Assembly (NCBI GenBank): GCA_934547065.1
Contig: CAKTEF010000040.1
Location: forward strand, 1-6,199
Length of the DNA stretch: 6,199 nucleotides
Direction of reading: 5' to 3'
Source: an uncultured Faecalibacterium sp.
Lineage (GTDB): Bacteria; Bacillota; Clostridia; Oscillospirales; Ruminococcaceae
Below, one piece after another: positions 1 to 5,808 of this stretch. The position numbers were made by a program, and so were the translations under genes. Under the pieces are notes generated by a model. The model was not told where the DNA came from, searched no databases, and was given only the letters and a program-made list of their open reading frames with translations. Each line of letters starts with the position of its first letter. Positions within the stretch are counted from its first letter, which is position 1.

Positions 1-113
1 ATCACACCAAAAGGCTGCACGCCATTGAACATATAGACCACATGGTAGATCACCACCAAAACCACCGTCATCCAGCGGATGTTATCCAGATACAGCTTTC
101 TTGCAGGGTTCAT
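1..113 (-). CDS. Acyltransferase 3 family membrane protein, N-terminal fragment (runs off left edge)
   Basis: Only the first 37 codons are present; the gene continues beyond position 1. The peptide begins MNPARKLYLDNIRW and continues into a hydrophobic helix (about residues 15-30, MTVVLVVIYHVVYMF). An N-terminus of the form R-x-x-x-LDNIRW followed at once by a membrane helix containing an early His (H24 here, in VIYHVVY) is typical of acyltransferase 3 / OatA-WecH type proteins. These are multi-pass membrane enzymes that O-acetylate or otherwise acylate cell-surface sugars, peptidoglycan or lipids. The ATG at 113-111 is chosen because AAGGTGGG lies about 8 bases upstream on the minus strand. 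The gene diverges from the plus-strand accessory genes. The substrate cannot be told from this fragment, and the family call rests on a short N-terminal stretch. Confidence 0.7.
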   Translation of the reverse strand, partial: MNPARKLYLDNIRWMTVVLVVIYHVVYMFNGVQPFGV

Positions 114-145
114 GATATTCCCACCTTTGCAATGATTTTTAACAC

Positions 146-154
146 AGTATAGCA
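146..154 (-). promoter_or_regulatory. Candidate extended -10 promoter for the acyltransferase gene
   Basis: On the minus strand the sequence reads TGC-TATACT: an extended -10 TG (154-153) one base ahead of TATACT (151-146), which matches TATAAT at 5 of 6 positions. No good -35 box lies 16-18 bases upstream; TTGGTC occurs but 21 bases away. That absence is tolerable for an extended -10 promoter. The predicted transcript start would lie about 25-30 bases upstream of the ATG at 113. Confidence 0.4.
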
Positions 155-281
155 CAAAGTCTTTTTCTTTGCGACCAACTTTCCTTGGCAAAAACATTCG
201 CTTCCTGTTAAGAATCGTTGCGGCTCATCTGAATCTGCAAACAAAACGAAAGACCGTGCCAAAAAGACGGAGGAACAGGCC

Positions 282-323
282 ATGGATAACCTGTGGCTGG
301 AACTGCCGTGGTGGTTTATCTGA
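282..323 (+). other. Micro-ORF of 13 codons with strong ribosome site, Trp-rich (possible leader peptide)
   Basis: ATG at 282 is preceded by GGAGGA (269-274) with a 7-base gap, an excellent Shine-Dalgarno. The peptide is MDNLWLELPWWFI, with three Trp in 13 residues, two of them in adjacent TGG codons. It ends in TGA immediately followed, in the same frame, by ATG of a second small ORF (324-410). This stretch has no other gene. It could be a true leader peptide, the broken start of a formerly longer reading frame, or chance. No attenuator hairpin was found nearby to support a regulatory role. Expression is unproven. Confidence 0.3.
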
Positions 324-388
324 ATGAAAAGAAAAATCGTGATTGTGCTACAAGTTTTCTGGAAATTTATGTGCAGCAATACGATTTT
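315..388 (+). repeat. Leader repeat, copy A (ahead of the DUF3592-like gene)
   Basis: The core, 332-388, aligns without gaps to 1034-1090 with 47 of 57 bases identical by hand count. The longest shared run is AAATTTATGTGCA. Upstream, TTTATC at 315-320 also matches TTTATC at 1023-1028 if 6 extra bases (TGAATG) are allowed in copy A. Weaker similarity continues downstream of 388 into the A-rich stretch. The repeat ends about 115 bases before the DUF3592-like start codon. Otherwise the 389-base stretch 114-502 holds only the acyltransferase promoter, the two small ORFs and the ribosome site at 486-493. Confidence 0.75.
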
Positions 389-410
389 GAGAAATTTTGT
401 GGACGGATGA
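324..410 (+). other. Small ORF of 28 codons inside leader repeat A
   Basis: The reading frame starts MKRKIVIVLQVFWKFMC and ends at TGA 408-410. It has no ribosome site of its own, but its ATG directly abuts the TGA of the preceding micro-ORF (TGAATG), so re-initiation is conceivable. Leader repeat B (1034-1090) is open in the corresponding frame and gives KKKIVIVLQIFRKFMC. Four of the ten base differences over the 57 aligned bases are silent in this frame (AAA/AAG, ATC/ATT, GTG/GTA, CTA/TTA) and one is Val/Ile, whereas the frame used by a longer overlapping ORF (293-487) has almost only amino-acid-changing differences. This hints at present or past coding in this frame, but ten differences are too few to be firm. 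The peptide is basic and hydrophobic. I recognise no family. Confidence 0.25.
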
Positions 411-502
411 AACAAAATAGGATTAAATCTAAGTATCTAAGGAATGTTGATTTCACTGAGCCGCTGATTACCGACTGTAGGATTTGAGGAGGATGCCGTT
501 TT

Positions 503-967
503 ATGAAAATTGCACGAGATAAAATGTTTTTTTCAAAAGATCTTATTCATACACTGGCATATGTCGGAATGTTCGTGGCGGCTATTATATCGGTTGGAGC
601 GTGTAAGTCTGGTATTTGGGTGGCTGCGATATTAGCATGGATTGTAGCAGGTATAATTATCGGATTGGCGATTATTTCTGACTATAAAAAGGCAGAACTT
701 TTGAAAAATGGAACAAGAATCACCGGAAAGGTTACAGCAACAAAACGAGTACATATAAAATTTCATATGAGTACCTACCACCTTGCCGATGAAGATGTAA
801 TCTATCCATATGTGGTACATTATCAGTATAAAGTTAAAGGTGAAACCTATAATGGCAAGTCGCAGTGGTTTTGGTTCAATCCACGTATTCCGAAAGGAAC
901 GCCAATAAAAATTCTAGTGGACCCAAAGAATCCGGCCCGAAGTGCAGTTTTCAAATCAGAAAGCTGA
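503..967 (+). CDS. Small membrane protein with DUF3592-like domain
   Basis: The product is 154 residues. Two hydrophobic helices (about 15-34 and 38-59) form a hairpin anchor and are followed by a short basic turn and a beta-rich domain (about 66-152). Features of DUF3592-type proteins are the segment LLKNGTRITGKVT (67-79), the strand-rich YPYVVHYQYKVKGETYNGKS (101-120), and the ending GTPIKILVDPKNPARSAV (132-149) with the family-like V-D-P-x-N-P turn. The molecular function of DUF3592 proteins is not established; they are membrane-anchored domains often seen in variable accessory loci. ATG 503 is chosen because GAGGAGGA (486-493) lies 9 bases upstream; Met8 would be a poorer start. The gene is AT-rich compared with the fru genes. 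It lies in the same direction as the zinc-ribbon gene, 192 bases further on. Nothing suggests truncation. Confidence 0.75.
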   Translation: MKIARDKMFFSKDLIHTLAYVGMFVAAIISVGACKSGIWVAAILAWIVAGIIIGLAIISDYKKAELLKNGTRITGKVTATKRVHIKFHMSTYHLADEDVIYPYVVHYQYKVKGETYNGKSQWFWFNPRIPKGTPIKILVDPKNPARSAVFKSES

Positions 968-1022
968 AGATAGCCTTCAATCGAAGTAGAGGTAAAATAA
1001 AGAAGTTTGGCCTTATAGCGTG

Positions 1023-1090
1023 TTTATCAAAAAGAAGATTGTAATTGTGTTACAAATTTTCAGAAAATTTATGTGCATCTATACGATTTT
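1023..1090 (+). repeat. Leader repeat, copy B (ahead of the zinc-ribbon gene)
   Basis: This is the second copy of the leader found at 315-388; the core is 1034-1090. It lies between the DUF3592-like stop (967) and the zinc-ribbon start (1160) and ends about 70 bases before that start. Inside it TTTTCA (1057-1062) and TATACG (1080-1085) are separated by 17 bases and could be a weak promoter (4/6 matches at each box). The same positions in copy A are TTTTCT and AATACG, which is weaker, so promoter function is only a possibility. Confidence 0.75.
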
Positions 1091-1159
1091 GGTGTGAACA
1101 AACGAAATAAATCAGACTTAAATTTCGTTATATAAACAAAAAGCAAGGAGGGAGTTTTG

Positions 1160-1477
1160 ATGACTTGCAAAAATTGTGGTTATGAAAACAAGCTAGGTGT
1201 TCAATATTGCCAGCGGTGTGGTCAGTATATTGAACCAAAACGGACGCTGGCACAAGAAGTTAAGTCGTGGGATTTTAGAAGCCTTGCTGGCGTTGGACGC
1301 AGAGATGTGAATGTTGCGCCGTTGTTTACTGCATCGTCCAATCAAAGCCCGGCAAGGGCACACCAAACGCCTTCGCCTGTTGACCCGATGCCAGATGGAA
1401 GATGGTATTGCCCAGATTGTGGAACATTAAATGATTCTTCTGAACGATTTTGCCAAAACTGTGGAAAAGTCCGATAA
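1160..1477 (+). CDS. Double zinc-ribbon protein
   Basis: The product is 105 residues. It carries two C-x2-C...C-x2-C zinc-binding knuckle pairs: Cys3/Cys6 with Cys17/Cys20 at the N-terminus (CKNCG...YCQRCG) and Cys84/Cys87 with Cys98/Cys101 at the C-terminus (YCPDCG...FCQNCG). All eight ligands are intact. The middle (about 28-80) is a polar linker rich in Ser, Pro and Ala with no recognisable fold. There is no signal peptide or membrane segment, so it is probably cytoplasmic. Such ribbons usually mediate protein or nucleic-acid contacts, but no specific function can be assigned. The start is ATG 1160, with AAGGAGG at 1145-1151, 8 bases upstream; an in-frame TTG at 1157 is less likely. The lipoprotein gene follows after 32 bases, so the two are probably co-transcribed. 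Confidence 0.8.
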   Translation: MTCKNCGYENKLGVQYCQRCGQYIEPKRTLAQEVKSWDFRSLAGVGRRDVNVAPLFTASSNQSPARAHQTPSPVDPMPDGRWYCPDCGTLNDSSERFCQNCGKVR

Positions 1478-1509
1478 AGGCGAAGAAAAACATGGAAGGA
1501 AGAAACAAT

Positions 1510-2019
1510 ATGAAAAAGAGGGCTACAATCGTTCTTTGCCTTGTGCTGGTACTTACATTGGTTGGCTGCGGAAAGAATGCTCAAAGTTCAGATGCGCACA
1601 ATGCAGAATACGAAGAAGGCTATGCCGCTGGTTACGAGGCAGGGTATCATGACGGGAAACAGCAAATGACCGAAAGCCAAAGGCATTTTGCACGGTTTTC
1701 GGGTTCTTTTACGGCTACTGTTGAGCAGCTCCTGCCCGATTACTATGCGCTGCCGGGAAAAACGGTTGCAGTTGTTCACTTCTTTCAGGATAGACCATTT
1801 TTGCTTCATTTCCAGAAAGACTTAACGGGTGAACTGATGGAAGGAACAGCTTATGTGTTTGAGTTTGAGACTTTTGAAGTGGAACTTCCAGACGATGAAG
1901 AAAATCCAGATATTTCAGATTATATGGATTCAATCAATGTTACCAATTATAGAGTTGCAGAAGATGACGAACTCGGATTGGAAAGCAAGATGCCAACTGT
2001 CGAAATAGGATCGAAGTAG
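1510..2019 (+). CDS. Putative lipoprotein with Y-x-x-G repeat and acidic C-terminus
   Basis: The product is 169 residues. A basic start (MKKR) is followed by a hydrophobic stretch and a lipobox L17-V18-G19-C20, so the protein is predicted to be exported, lipid-modified at Cys20 and anchored outside the cytoplasmic membrane. After a short linker comes a four-fold tetrapeptide repeat, YEEG-YAAG-YEAG-YHDG (34-49). A beta-rich domain follows (about 63-125, ending in alternating hydrophobic strands such as AYVFEFETFEVEL), then a very acidic tail (127-157). The beta region looks OB-like, but that is only an impression. ATG 1510 is chosen because it gives a canonical lipoprotein signal and has AAGGA (1496-1500) upstream. 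Longer in-frame starts would overlap the zinc-ribbon gene and spoil the signal peptide. I do not recognise a named family. A hairpin follows directly. Confidence 0.75.
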   Translation: MKKRATIVLCLVLVLTLVGCGKNAQSSDAHNAEYEEGYAAGYEAGYHDGKQQMTESQRHFARFSGSFTATVEQLLPDYYALPGKTVAVVHFFQDRPFLLHFQKDLTGELMEGTAYVFEFETFEVELPDDEENPDISDYMDSINVTNYRVAEDDELGLESKMPTVEIGSK

Positions 2020-2028
2020 CGAATCATC

Positions 2029-2080
2029 AACAGCCCCCTATTTGCAACGACTGCAAGTAGAGGGCTGTTGGGTCTGTTTG
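2029..2080 (+). terminator. Intrinsic terminator-like hairpin after the lipoprotein gene
   Basis: AACAGCCC (2029-2036) pairs with GGGCTGTT (2062-2069). After one C/A mismatch, nine more pairs (2038-2046 with 2052-2060, one G-T) close a 5-base loop. The stem begins 10 bases after the TAG stop at 2017-2019. The following tract GGGTCTGTTT is only moderately T-rich, so termination efficiency is uncertain although the stem is very stable. Confidence 0.65.
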
Positions 2081-2115
2081 AAAGATTCTATCGCAATTTT
2101 CCAAAATAGTGCCGA

Positions 2116-2147
2116 TCAAAATGGCATCTTTGTGAGATGCCGTTTGC
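2116..2147 (-). terminator. Terminator-like hairpin after fruA
   Basis: On the minus strand GGCATCT (2141-2135) pairs with AGATGCC (2129-2123) around a CACAA loop and is followed by ATTTTG. Beyond a C/A mismatch an upstream CAAA can pair with the T tract, as in A-tract/U-tract terminators. The stem starts about 40 bases after the fruA stop. It shares bases 2139-2141 with a separate perfect inverted repeat, so the two structures compete. It could also stop readthrough from the convergent plus-strand genes, though its T tract on that strand is short. Confidence 0.5.
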
Positions 2148-2180
2148 GGATGTTGCTTGTGCATTGAAAACGCAAACGGC
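2139..2180 (-). repeat. Perfect 10-bp inverted repeat abutting the fruA stop codon
   Basis: GCCGTTTGCG (2139-2148) and CGCAAACGGC (2171-2180) are exact reverse complements with a 22-base loop. The arm at 2171-2180 touches the fruA stop codon (TAA, 2183-2181). It is not followed by a T tract on the minus strand. It may stabilise the 3' end of the mRNA or alternate with the terminator hairpin at 2116-2147. Confidence 0.7.
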
Positions 2181-4106
2181 TTATTCTGCGGCGGTCCGGC
2201 TCTTTTTGAGCAGGCTCAGGATCACGGCACCCACCACGCTGCCAGCGGCCAGGGCCACACAGTACAGCAGGGCATGATCGACTACGGGGAACACGAAGAT
2301 GCCGCCGTGGGGTGCGCGCAGTGCGCAGCCAAAGGTCATGGAAAGGGCACCGGCCAGGGCTGCACCGACAACGCAGCTGGGCAGGACGCGCAGCGGATCG
2401 GCTGCGGCGTAGGGGATGGCACCCTCGGTCACAAAGCACAGGCCCATGACGTAGTTCACAATGCCGTTGCGGCGCTCGTCGGCAGTCCACTTTTTGGGGC
2501 AGAACGTGGTGGAAAGGGCAATGGCGATGGGAGGCACCATGCCGCCCACCATCACGGCGGCCATGACCTCGTAGTTGCCGGAGGCAAGGGCGGCGGTGCC
2601 AAAAACGTAAGCCGCCTTGTTGAACGGGCCGCCCATGTCAATGCTCATCATGCCGGCCACAATGGCACCCAGCAGCACCTTGGAGGTGCCGCCCATGGCG
2701 TTGAGCCAGTTGGTCATAGCGGTGTTGATCATGCCCATGACCGGGTTGATGCCGCACATCACCGCGCCCACGACCAGGATGCCGCCCAGCGGGTAGATCA
2801 GCATGGGGCGGATGCCGTTCAGGCTGGCGGGGAGCTTTTCGGTGATCTTTTTCAGGAATTCGACGATGCAGCCCGCTGCAAAACCGGCCAGCAGGGCGGC
2901 CAGGAAGCCGCCGGAGATGCCGGTGGTCTCACCGTTGGCCAGGCCCGCAAAGTTGGTGCCGTTCATGGCCAGCACGCCGCCCGCAAAACCAACCGCCAGG
3001 CCCGGCCGGTCAGCGATGGACATGGCGATGAAGCCTGCCAGGATGGGCAGCATGTAGCCGAACGCCGCGCTGCCTACCGTCTTAAAAAAGGCAGCGACCG
3101 GGGTGTTCATGCCAAAGTTGGAGGGGTCGATGGTGTAATCGTCCAGCAGGAACGCCAGTGCGATCATGATGCCGCCGCCTACCACAAAGGGCAGCATGTG
3201 GGAAACACCGTTCATCAGGTCCTTGTACAGCTTGCGGCCAAAGCTGTCGCCGCCGGTGGATGCCTCGGCAGCCTTGGCCCCGCCCTTGGCGTGGTAAACG
3301 GGCACTTCGCCGTGGGCTATTTTTTTCAGCAGCTCCTCCGGCTTGTGGATGCCGTCGTCCACCCGCGCAAACAGTACGGGCTTGCCGTCAAAGCGGGCGG
3401 TCTCCACGTTTTTGTCGGCCGCCACGATGATGCCGTCGCAGGCGGCGATCTCCTCACGGGTCAGCACGTTCTTGGCACCGTCGGAGCCGTTGGTCTCTAC
3501 CTTGGTGGGCAGGCCCAGCTTCGTGCCGGCCTTGGTCAGGGCCTCGGCGGCCATGTAGGTGTGGGCAATGCCGTTGGGGCAGGCCGTCACGGCCAGGATG
3601 CGGCAGCCGCTCTGGGGGATCTCCTGGTCGGTGAAGCTCTCCTCACCAAACTGGGCTTCCTCCTGCGCGTCGATCAGGGCCAGGAACTCGGCGGGGGTCC
3701 TGGCGGCTTTGAGCTTGGCCACAAAGTCCTCGTTCATCAGCATCTGCATCATCCGGGCCAGCATGTCCACATGCAGGCTGCCGTTTTCGGGCGCGGCAAT
3801 GGCAAACAGCAGGTCGGTCTTGCCGTCGTCCTCGGCGTTGTACTGCACCGGGGCGGTCAGCCGGAGCGCAGCCAGGCTGGGCCGGGTGACCACGTTCGTC
3901 TTGGCGTGGGGGACCGTGATGCCGTTGTCCACATAGGTCGAAGCCTCGTCCTCGCGGGCGTACAGGGCTTTTTTGTAAGCCTCCACATCGGTGATATTGC
4001 CGTGGGTGGCCTGCAGGTCGGCCAGGCGGGTCAAAATCTCGTCCCGGTTGGCGGCGGGGGAATCCAGCTCAATGGACTGGGCTGTAAACAATTCTGTAAT
4101 GCGCAT
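2181..4106 (-). CDS. fruA: PTS fructose transporter subunit EIIABC
   Basis: The product is 641 residues and imports fructose while phosphorylating it to fructose 1-phosphate. All three PTS domains are fused in the order A-B-C. EIIA (about 1-148) has the phosphorylated His67 in ITVPHAKTN. EIIB (about 168-265) has the active Cys176 in the loop ACPNGIAHTYMAAEAL. EIIC (about 295-635) is a multi-helix membrane domain containing GGPFNKAA (492-499) and EGAIPYAAADP (561-571). An Ala/Gly-rich linker (about 275-288) joins B to C. Length and order match the fructose-type EIIABC of Firmicutes. There is no HPr-like domain, so EI and HPr must come from elsewhere. ATG 4106 is chosen because AAGGAGGAG lies 5 bases upstream; the open frame extends further, but into fruK. 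fruA is the last gene of the operon, 31 bases after fruK. Confidence 0.95.
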   Translation of the reverse strand: MRITELFTAQSIELDSPAANRDEILTRLADLQATHGNITDVEAYKKALYAREDEASTYVDNGITVPHAKTNVVTRPSLAALRLTAPVQYNAEDDGKTDLLFAIAAPENGSLHVDMLARMMQMLMNEDFVAKLKAARTPAEFLALIDAQEEAQFGEESFTDQEIPQSGCRILAVTACPNGIAHTYMAAEALTKAGTKLGLPTKVETNGSDGAKNVLTREEIAACDGIIVAADKNVETARFDGKPVLFARVDDGIHKPEELLKKIAHGEVPVYHAKGGAKAAEASTGGDSFGRKLYKDLMNGVSHMLPFVVGGGIMIALAFLLDDYTIDPSNFGMNTPVAAFFKTVGSAAFGYMLPILAGFIAMSIADRPGLAVGFAGGVLAMNGTNFAGLANGETTGISGGFLAALLAGFAAGCIVEFLKKITEKLPASLNGIRPMLIYPLGGILVVGAVMCGINPVMGMINTAMTNWLNAMGGTSKVLLGAIVAGMMSIDMGGPFNKAAYVFGTAALASGNYEVMAAVMVGGMVPPIAIALSTTFCPKKWTADERRNGIVNYVMGLCFVTEGAIPYAAADPLRVLPSCVVGAALAGALSMTFGCALRAPHGGIFVFPVVDHALLYCVALAAGSVVGAVILSLLKKSRTAAE

Positions 4107-4137
4107 GGAAACTCCTCCTTGTTCTCCTTGCTTCTCC

Positions 4138-5043
4138 TTAAAGCTGCGCCAGCAGCTCGTCGATCTTCTCCTTGGCGGCAAGGCCCAGGCTGAACGCTGT
4201 GGCACTGCCGCAGGCCGTGCCCAGCCGCAGGGCAGTGTCGTAGCTGCCGCTTTGCAGGTAGCCTGCCACAAAACCGGCCACCATGCTGTCGCCTGCGCCC
4301 ACGCTGTTCACCACCCTGCCCTTGGGGCAGCCGATGCGGTGGACCAGGCCCTGTTCATCCACCAGCAGCGCACCGTCTCCGGCCATGCTGACCAGAACGT
4401 TCCGTGCGCCGCGCTGCTGCAACGTGCGGGCTGCGGCGGTGATCTCCTCATCCGTGGTCAGCTCCCGGCCCACCAGCTCGCCCAGCTCGTGGTTGTTGGG
4501 CTTGATGAGGAACGGGTGATACGGCAGCACGTTGGCCAGCAGGTCGCGGGTGGCATCCACCACCGTGCGCACGCCGCGGCCCTGCAGCCGGGCCAGCAGC
4601 CGCTCGTAGGTGTTCTGCGGCATACTGGCCGGGATGCTGCCCGCCAGGATCAGCACATCGTCCTCGTTCAATAAGTCCAGCTTGGCTTCCAGCTCCTCCA
4701 GCGCACTCTGGGGGATGGCGGGGCCTGCGCCGTTCAGTTCCGTTTCCTGCCCGGCCTTGATCTTGACGTTGATGCGGGTCATGCCTTCGGCCAGGTGGAT
4801 GAAATCGGTGTGCAGGCCCTGTGCGGCCAGGCCGCGTTCCAGCCAGGCTCCCGTTTCCCCGGCCACAAAGCCCAGGGCCACGCTCTTGCAGCCCAGCACT
4901 TGCAGCACGCCCGAAACATTGATGCCCTTGCCGCCCAGAACGCAGTCCTCCCCGGCGGCACGGTTCACGGTGCCCACTTCCAGCGGCTGATCCAGCCGCA
5001 CCACATAGTCGATGGCGGGATTGAACGTTACAGTGTAGATCAT
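4138..5043 (-). CDS. fruK: 1-phosphofructokinase
   Basis: The product is 301 residues, the normal length for this PfkB/ribokinase-family enzyme. It phosphorylates fructose 1-phosphate with ATP to fructose 1,6-bisphosphate, linking FruA uptake to glycolysis in the cytoplasm. The start MIYTVTFNPAIDYVV is characteristic of FruK. The substrate and nucleotide motifs are GGKGINVS (37-44), TELNGAGP (101-108), KPNNHEL (181-187) and NSVGAGDSMVAGF (246-258), with Asp252 the expected catalytic base. ATG 5043 overlaps the fruR stop as ATGA (5043-5040), so translation is probably coupled. AAGGAGA lies about 8 bases upstream, inside fruR. The open frame extends far upstream of this ATG, but that extension lies in the fruR gene in another frame and is not real. 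A tagatose-6-phosphate kinase role is less likely given the fruA and fruR neighbours. Confidence 0.95.
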   Translation of the reverse strand: MIYTVTFNPAIDYVVRLDQPLEVGTVNRAAGEDCVLGGKGINVSGVLQVLGCKSVALGFVAGETGAWLERGLAAQGLHTDFIHLAEGMTRINVKIKAGQETELNGAGPAIPQSALEELEAKLDLLNEDDVLILAGSIPASMPQNTYERLLARLQGRGVRTVVDATRDLLANVLPYHPFLIKPNNHELGELVGRELTTDEEITAAARTLQQRGARNVLVSMAGDGALLVDEQGLVHRIGCPKGRVVNSVGAGDSMVAGFVAGYLQSGSYDTALRLGTACGSATAFSLGLAAKEKIDELLAQL

Positions 5044-5795
5044 AGCTCTGTCTCCTTGATCAAAGTGAACTGCCGGTATTTGGGGTTTGGACAGCGGTTG
5101 GTCAGGATCGCGCCGCTGTGCAGCTCCGCGATCACGGCCGGATACACCTGCGCGAACTTGGAATCGTCCACCAGAAACCAGGCCTCGCGGGCGCGGCGGA
5201 CAACGGCGGCCTTCACGGCGGCTTCCTCCGGGTCTGGGGTGGTAAAACCGGCTTCCAGTGCCACACCGTTGGCTCCCATAAAGGCTTTGGTAAAGTTGTA
5301 CTGCCCCAGGGCTGCCAAGGCGGCTGCCCCGATGATGGCCTCGGTCTGGGGGCGGAGCAGCCCGCCGGGCAGGAACACCCGGCAGCCTTTCTGGGCCAGC
5401 AGGCGGGCGTGGGCCACGCCATTGGTCACATAGCTGGCGTTCAGGGCCGGGCCGCTCAGACACCGGGCCAGCGCCAGCGTGGTGGAACCCGCATCCAGGA
5501 ACACAAAATCCTCCGGCCGGATCAGCTCGGCCGCCGCCTGGGCGATGCTCTGCTTCTGCGCCACGGCCAGGCTCTCCTTGGCGGCCATGGTCGGCTCATC
5601 GGTGCGGAATGGGCTGTCCGGCAGCGTAGCACCGCCGTGGACCTTGTTCAGCCTGCCCAGCCGGTCCAGCTCCGTCAGATCGCGCCGGATGGTGGATTCG
5701 CTCGTGTTCAGGGCTTCGCACAGCTCCTGCACGGTGGCGGTGCGCTGCCGGGCCAGCAGGTCCAGGATCAGGCGGAAACGTTCTTCTGCCAGCAT
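5040..5795 (-). CDS. fruR: DeoR-family transcriptional regulator of the fructose operon
   Basis: The product is 251 residues, typical for the DeoR family. The N-terminal winged helix-turn-helix covers about 1-55, with the recognition region TVQELCEALNTSESTIRRDL (21-40) and the following LGRLNKVHGGA. The C-terminal sugar-phosphate sensor domain shows the family motifs DAGSTT (101-106), TNG (124-126), GANG (174-177) and VDDSKF (209-214). It very likely represses fruRKA and is relieved by fructose 1-phosphate or a related sugar phosphate; the effector is inferred from family and context. The start is ATG 5795, preceded by GAGGTGA 5 bases upstream. An in-frame GTG at 5804 lies inside that ribosome site and is rejected. 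fruR is first in the operon and probably autoregulated. Confidence 0.92.
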   Translation of the reverse strand: MLAEERFRLILDLLARQRTATVQELCEALNTSESTIRRDLTELDRLGRLNKVHGGATLPDSPFRTDEPTMAAKESLAVAQKQSIAQAAAELIRPEDFVFLDAGSTTLALARCLSGPALNASYVTNGVAHARLLAQKGCRVFLPGGLLRPQTEAIIGAAALAALGQYNFTKAFMGANGVALEAGFTTPDPEEAAVKAAVVRRAREAWFLVDDSKFAQVYPAVIAELHSGAILTNRCPNPKYRQFTLIKETEL

Positions 5796-5808
5796 CAGGA
5801 TCACCTCG

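Noticed and set aside
293..487. 64-codon plus-strand ORF in the region ahead of the DUF3592-like gene
   Set aside because: It has no ribosome site at 293. It crosses leader repeat A in a frame where nearly all differences to copy B change the amino acid. It runs into the ribosome site of the next gene.
315..1090. Leader repeats as integron attC sites or a CRISPR-like array
   Set aside because: There are only two diverged copies about 700 bp apart. They lie 5' of genes, have no internal dyad symmetry and no regular spacers, and there is no integrase or cas gene in the window.
1450..1509. Earlier start for the lipoprotein gene
   Set aside because: It would overlap the zinc-ribbon gene and put about 20 charged residues ahead of the signal peptide. 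ATG 1510 gives a canonical lipoprotein signal.
2157..4193. 678-codon plus-strand ORF antisense to fruA
   Set aside because: It is a shadow of fruA, which is GC-rich and lacks codons that give stops on the opposite strand. The translation is a biased His/Gly/Ala/Gln string without domains, while the minus strand encodes a complete EIIABC.
5044..5463. N-terminal extension of the fruK reading frame
   Set aside because: The extension is an Arg/Pro/Gly-rich out-of-frame reading of fruR. FruK proteins begin at MIYTVTFNPA, which has its own ribosome site.
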